From Gammaproteobacteria bacterium (lineage in GTDB: Bacteria; Pseudomonadota; Gammaproteobacteria; S012-40): a stretch of DNA of 6,860 nt. Location: the NCBI GenBank assembly GCA_015491615.1, contig WFVN01000211.1, positions 1 through 6,860 on the forward strand. The letters run 5' to 3'. Position 1 is the stretch's first letter. Every line of letters begins with the position of its first letter. Positions 5,390-6,860 of this stretch are shown here, one piece after another. Both the position numbers and the translations under genes were made by a program. Under the pieces are notes generated by a model, which did not search any database, had not been told where the DNA came from, and saw only the letters and a list, made by a program, of their open reading frames with translations.

Positions 5390-6525
5390 CAGTCTTCCTG
5401 GTAGGTGGGGATGCGCTCGCCCTTGAGCTGGCGGCGGACGATCTCCACGTCGGCGGCGTCCAGGGCGAAGGGGAAGGAACGAATGTCCATGGGGCTGGAG
5501 TCGCCGAAGGGGCGGTTGCAGGCGGAGATGTCGTCCTCCTTGCCCGGGCAGCCGGAGGTCTGGAAGGGACGACCGGAGTTGATGATCTCCTCCAGGCGCG
5601 CCTGATCGATGCCGAAGTCCACCACCTGGCCGGCGCCGTTGAAACGCATGTCCTCGAAGCGACCGCCAGCGTAGTCGATGATGTAACGGGCCAGTTGCAC
5701 GCGCCGCCACTGGTCCTGGGGCACCGGGTCCCAGTCCTCCATCATGGACCCCTGCTCGGGGAAGAAGGCGAACATGTGGTTGTGGCCGCCCATGTCGCGG
5801 ATCTTCTGGCACACCGCCAGCATTTCTTCTTCCGTCTCCCCCATGCCGCAGATGAGGTGAGCGCCGAAACGGTTGTCGCCGTAGATCTCCGCCGCCCATT
5901 CCAGCACCTGCCAGTAGTGGTCCCAGCGATGCGGGCTGTCCACCGTCTTGCCGCGGGTCATCTCGAAGATCTCCGGGGTGGCAGCGTCCAGGGCGACGGT
6001 GAAGATCTCCGCCCCTTCGTCCTTGAGGCGGACCAGGTCGTCACGGTCCATGGAGGTGGGGTTGGAGAGGATGGAGACGGGAATGTGGGGCACTTCCTTC
6101 ACCCAGCGACGCAGGAGGGTGAGGGTGTCGGCGTCGGAGGACGGGTGGGTGATCATGGAGATGCACATGCGCTCGAAACCGCCCCGGTCGTCGCCGTTCT
6201 TGACCCGCTCGATGATCTCTTCGTAGCGCACCGTGGGCCAGTCCACGCGGATGAAGTTGCGGTCGGCGTAGTCGCGCGCCTCCTCGCGGTGGCGGGCCAG
6301 GCCGCAGTAGGCGCAGTTGGCGCGGCAGCCCTCCGGGTAGGTGACCAGGAGGTTGAGGCAGTGGGTGCAGGCGGTGCGGTGCATCTGCCCAGGGATGAGG
6401 CCGAGGGTGATGGCCGCGGCGGTGGAGAGCTGCACGTACTCCGGCGAGCGCATCTCCGGGGTCTTCACGAAGTAGTCCGGGCGGTAGAAGTTGAGGGGGG
6501 CGGTGATCTCGGTTCTCGCGGTCAT
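5389..6525 (-). CDS. Radical SAM protein, LipS1/LipS2-type lipoyl synthase candidate
   Basis: This 378-aa protein contains the radical SAM signature CX3CX2C at Cys67, Cys71 and Cys74 (PEGCRANCAYCGL), which binds a 4Fe-4S cluster and cleaves S-adenosylmethionine. Barrel motifs follow: MCISMITHPSS (120-130), VSILSNPT (150-157), FTVALDAATPEIF (175-187) and HLICGMGETEEEM (223-235). Extra cysteines at 53 and 56 (ACTHC), 326 (TSGCPG) and 336 (ACNRPFG) could hold an auxiliary cluster or sulfur source. The pattern matches, from memory, the biotin-synthase-like LipS1/LipS2 enzymes, which together insert the two sulfurs of lipoate and occur in sHdr-type sulfur oxidisers. I cannot tell LipS1 from LipS2. 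The ATG at 6525 follows a strong AGGAGAGG site, 20 bp after the flavoprotein stop. The next gene overlaps by one base. Radical SAM is certain; the lipoyl role is likely. Confidence 0.9.
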   Translation of the reverse strand: MTARTEITAPLNFYRPDYFVKTPEMRSPEYVQLSTAAAITLGLIPGQMHRTACTHCLNLLVTYPEGCRANCAYCGLARHREEARDYADRNFIRVDWPTVRYEEIIERVKNGDDRGGFERMCISMITHPSSDADTLTLLRRWVKEVPHIPVSILSNPTSMDRDDLVRLKDEGAEIFTVALDAATPEIFEMTRGKTVDSPHRWDHYWQVLEWAAEIYGDNRFGAHLICGMGETEEEMLAVCQKIRDMGGHNHMFAFFPEQGSMMEDWDPVPQDQWRRVQLARYIIDYAGGRFEDMRFNGAGQVVDFGIDQARLEEIINSGRPFQTSGCPGKEDDISACNRPFGDSSPMDIRSFPFALDAADVEIVRRQLKGERIPTYQED

Positions 6526-6532
6526 GGTCGGT

Positions 6533-6540
6533 CCTCTCCT
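6533..6540 (-). promoter_or_regulatory. Strong ribosome binding site of the radical SAM gene
   Basis: Read on the minus strand, AGGAGAGG ends seven bases before the ATG at 6525, in the 20-bp gap after the flavoprotein stop. It fixes the start of the radical SAM protein and contrasts with the overlap-coupled starts of the two genes after it. Confidence 0.7.
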
Positions 6541-6545
6541 GTCCG

Positions 6546-6860
6546 TCAGGCGACAGCGTGTTCGTAGTATTCGTCGAAGGCGATCCAGGTGGTGCGGAAG
6601 AGGCGCTCACCCAGGGGTTGGCCGGCGGCCAGCGCGGCCTCGATGCGGGCCCGCTTGGCCACCGCGCGGTTCAATGTCTCGCGGTAGCGGTCGTTCATCT
6701 CTTCTTCGTAGTCGACGAGGGCCTCGGGGTCGCCCCCCAGGTGGGCGGCCACCGCCTCCCCCGCCGCCTCGCCGGAGACCATGGCGGGGGCGATGCCGGC
6801 TCCGGTGATGGGGTGGGTGAGGCCGAGGGCGTCGCCCACGAAGAGGACGCGCCCCACCAC
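6546..6860 (-). CDS. lipT: C-terminal part of a geranylgeranyl-reductase-like FAD oxidoreductase (LipT-like), truncated by window edge
   Basis: Only the last 104 residues are in the window; the N-terminal dinucleotide-binding fold lies beyond base 6860. The first visible residues, VGRVLFVGDALGLTHPITGAGIAPAMVSGEAAG, are the conserved FAD-contacting GD motif and following helix of the geranylgeranyl reductase/PHBH-like flavoprotein group. The rest (YEEEMNDRYRETLNRAVAKRARIEAAL) is the usual helical C-terminal region. A flavoprotein of this type next to LipS genes in sHdr loci has been named LipT and proposed as electron donor for lipoate assembly. That context and the gene 20 bp downstream are the reason for the symbol. 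A general menaquinone- or isoprenoid-reducing enzyme cannot be excluded from this fragment. No complete start is visible; the GTG at the window edge is internal. Confidence 0.75.
   Translation of the reverse strand: MVGRVLFVGDALGLTHPITGAGIAPAMVSGEAAGEAVAAHLGGDPEALVDYEEEMNDRYRETLNRAVAKRARIEAALAAGQPLGERLFRTTWIAFDEYYEHAVA

Noticed and set aside
4991..5899. Long minus-strand reading frame of 302 codons
   Set aside because: Its first half runs out of frame through the radical SAM gene and reads as Pro/Arg/His-rich noise. Only the part from the ATG at 5389 is a plausible gene.
5695..6567. Plus-strand 290-codon frame antisense to the radical SAM gene
   Set aside because: It has low-complexity Val/His/Gly content, no domain, and spans two real minus-strand genes and their ribosome binding site.

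Overview
The window is GC-rich, densely packed bacterial DNA with gaps of a few bases or overlapping start and stop codons. It most resembles a sulfur-oxidising, chemolithotrophic gammaproteobacterium (Ectothiorhodospiraceae/Thioalkalivibrio-like). This is an inference from the LipS-type radical SAM enzyme beside a geranylgeranyl-reductase-like flavoprotein. That pair is known from the alternative lipoate-assembly loci that accompany the sulfur-oxidising heterodisulfide-reductase-like (sHdr) pathway. No sHdr or lipoate-binding-protein gene lies inside the window, so the link is contextual.

Layout. (1) 1-882, minus: a LysR-family regulator running off the left edge. (2) 883-966: an AT-rich divergent intergenic region with a good 24-bp dyad. 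(3) 967-1524, plus: a small TM2-type membrane protein. (4) 1540-4203, minus: a tight three-gene operon transcribed right to left, made of an unknown 128-aa helical protein, an AcuC/HDAC-type zinc deacetylase and an aldo/keto reductase-family protein with an altered catalytic tetrad. (5) 4204-4281: a divergent promoter region. (6) 4282-4596, plus: an unknown 104-aa, probably beta-rich protein. (7) 4611-6860, minus: a second tight operon, made of the C-terminal part of a LipT-like flavoprotein, a LipS1/LipS2-type radical SAM protein, an unknown 132-aa protein and a degenerate response-regulator-receiver-like protein of 127 aa.

How the genes may work together. In the right-hand operon, the flavoprotein could supply electrons to the radical SAM enzyme for sulfur insertion into octanoyl groups. 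The two small downstream proteins are translationally coupled to that enzyme and are candidate accessory factors with no assigned role. In the middle operon, a deacetylase and an oxidoreductase-fold protein are co-translated with a small helical protein, and the substrate is unknown. The main points for a second look are these two small-protein-containing operons, the His-to-Asp change in the aldo/keto reductase, the unusual zinc-site loop of the deacetylase, and the dyad in front of the LysR gene. No tRNA, rRNA, CRISPR array, insertion sequence or long repeat was seen.
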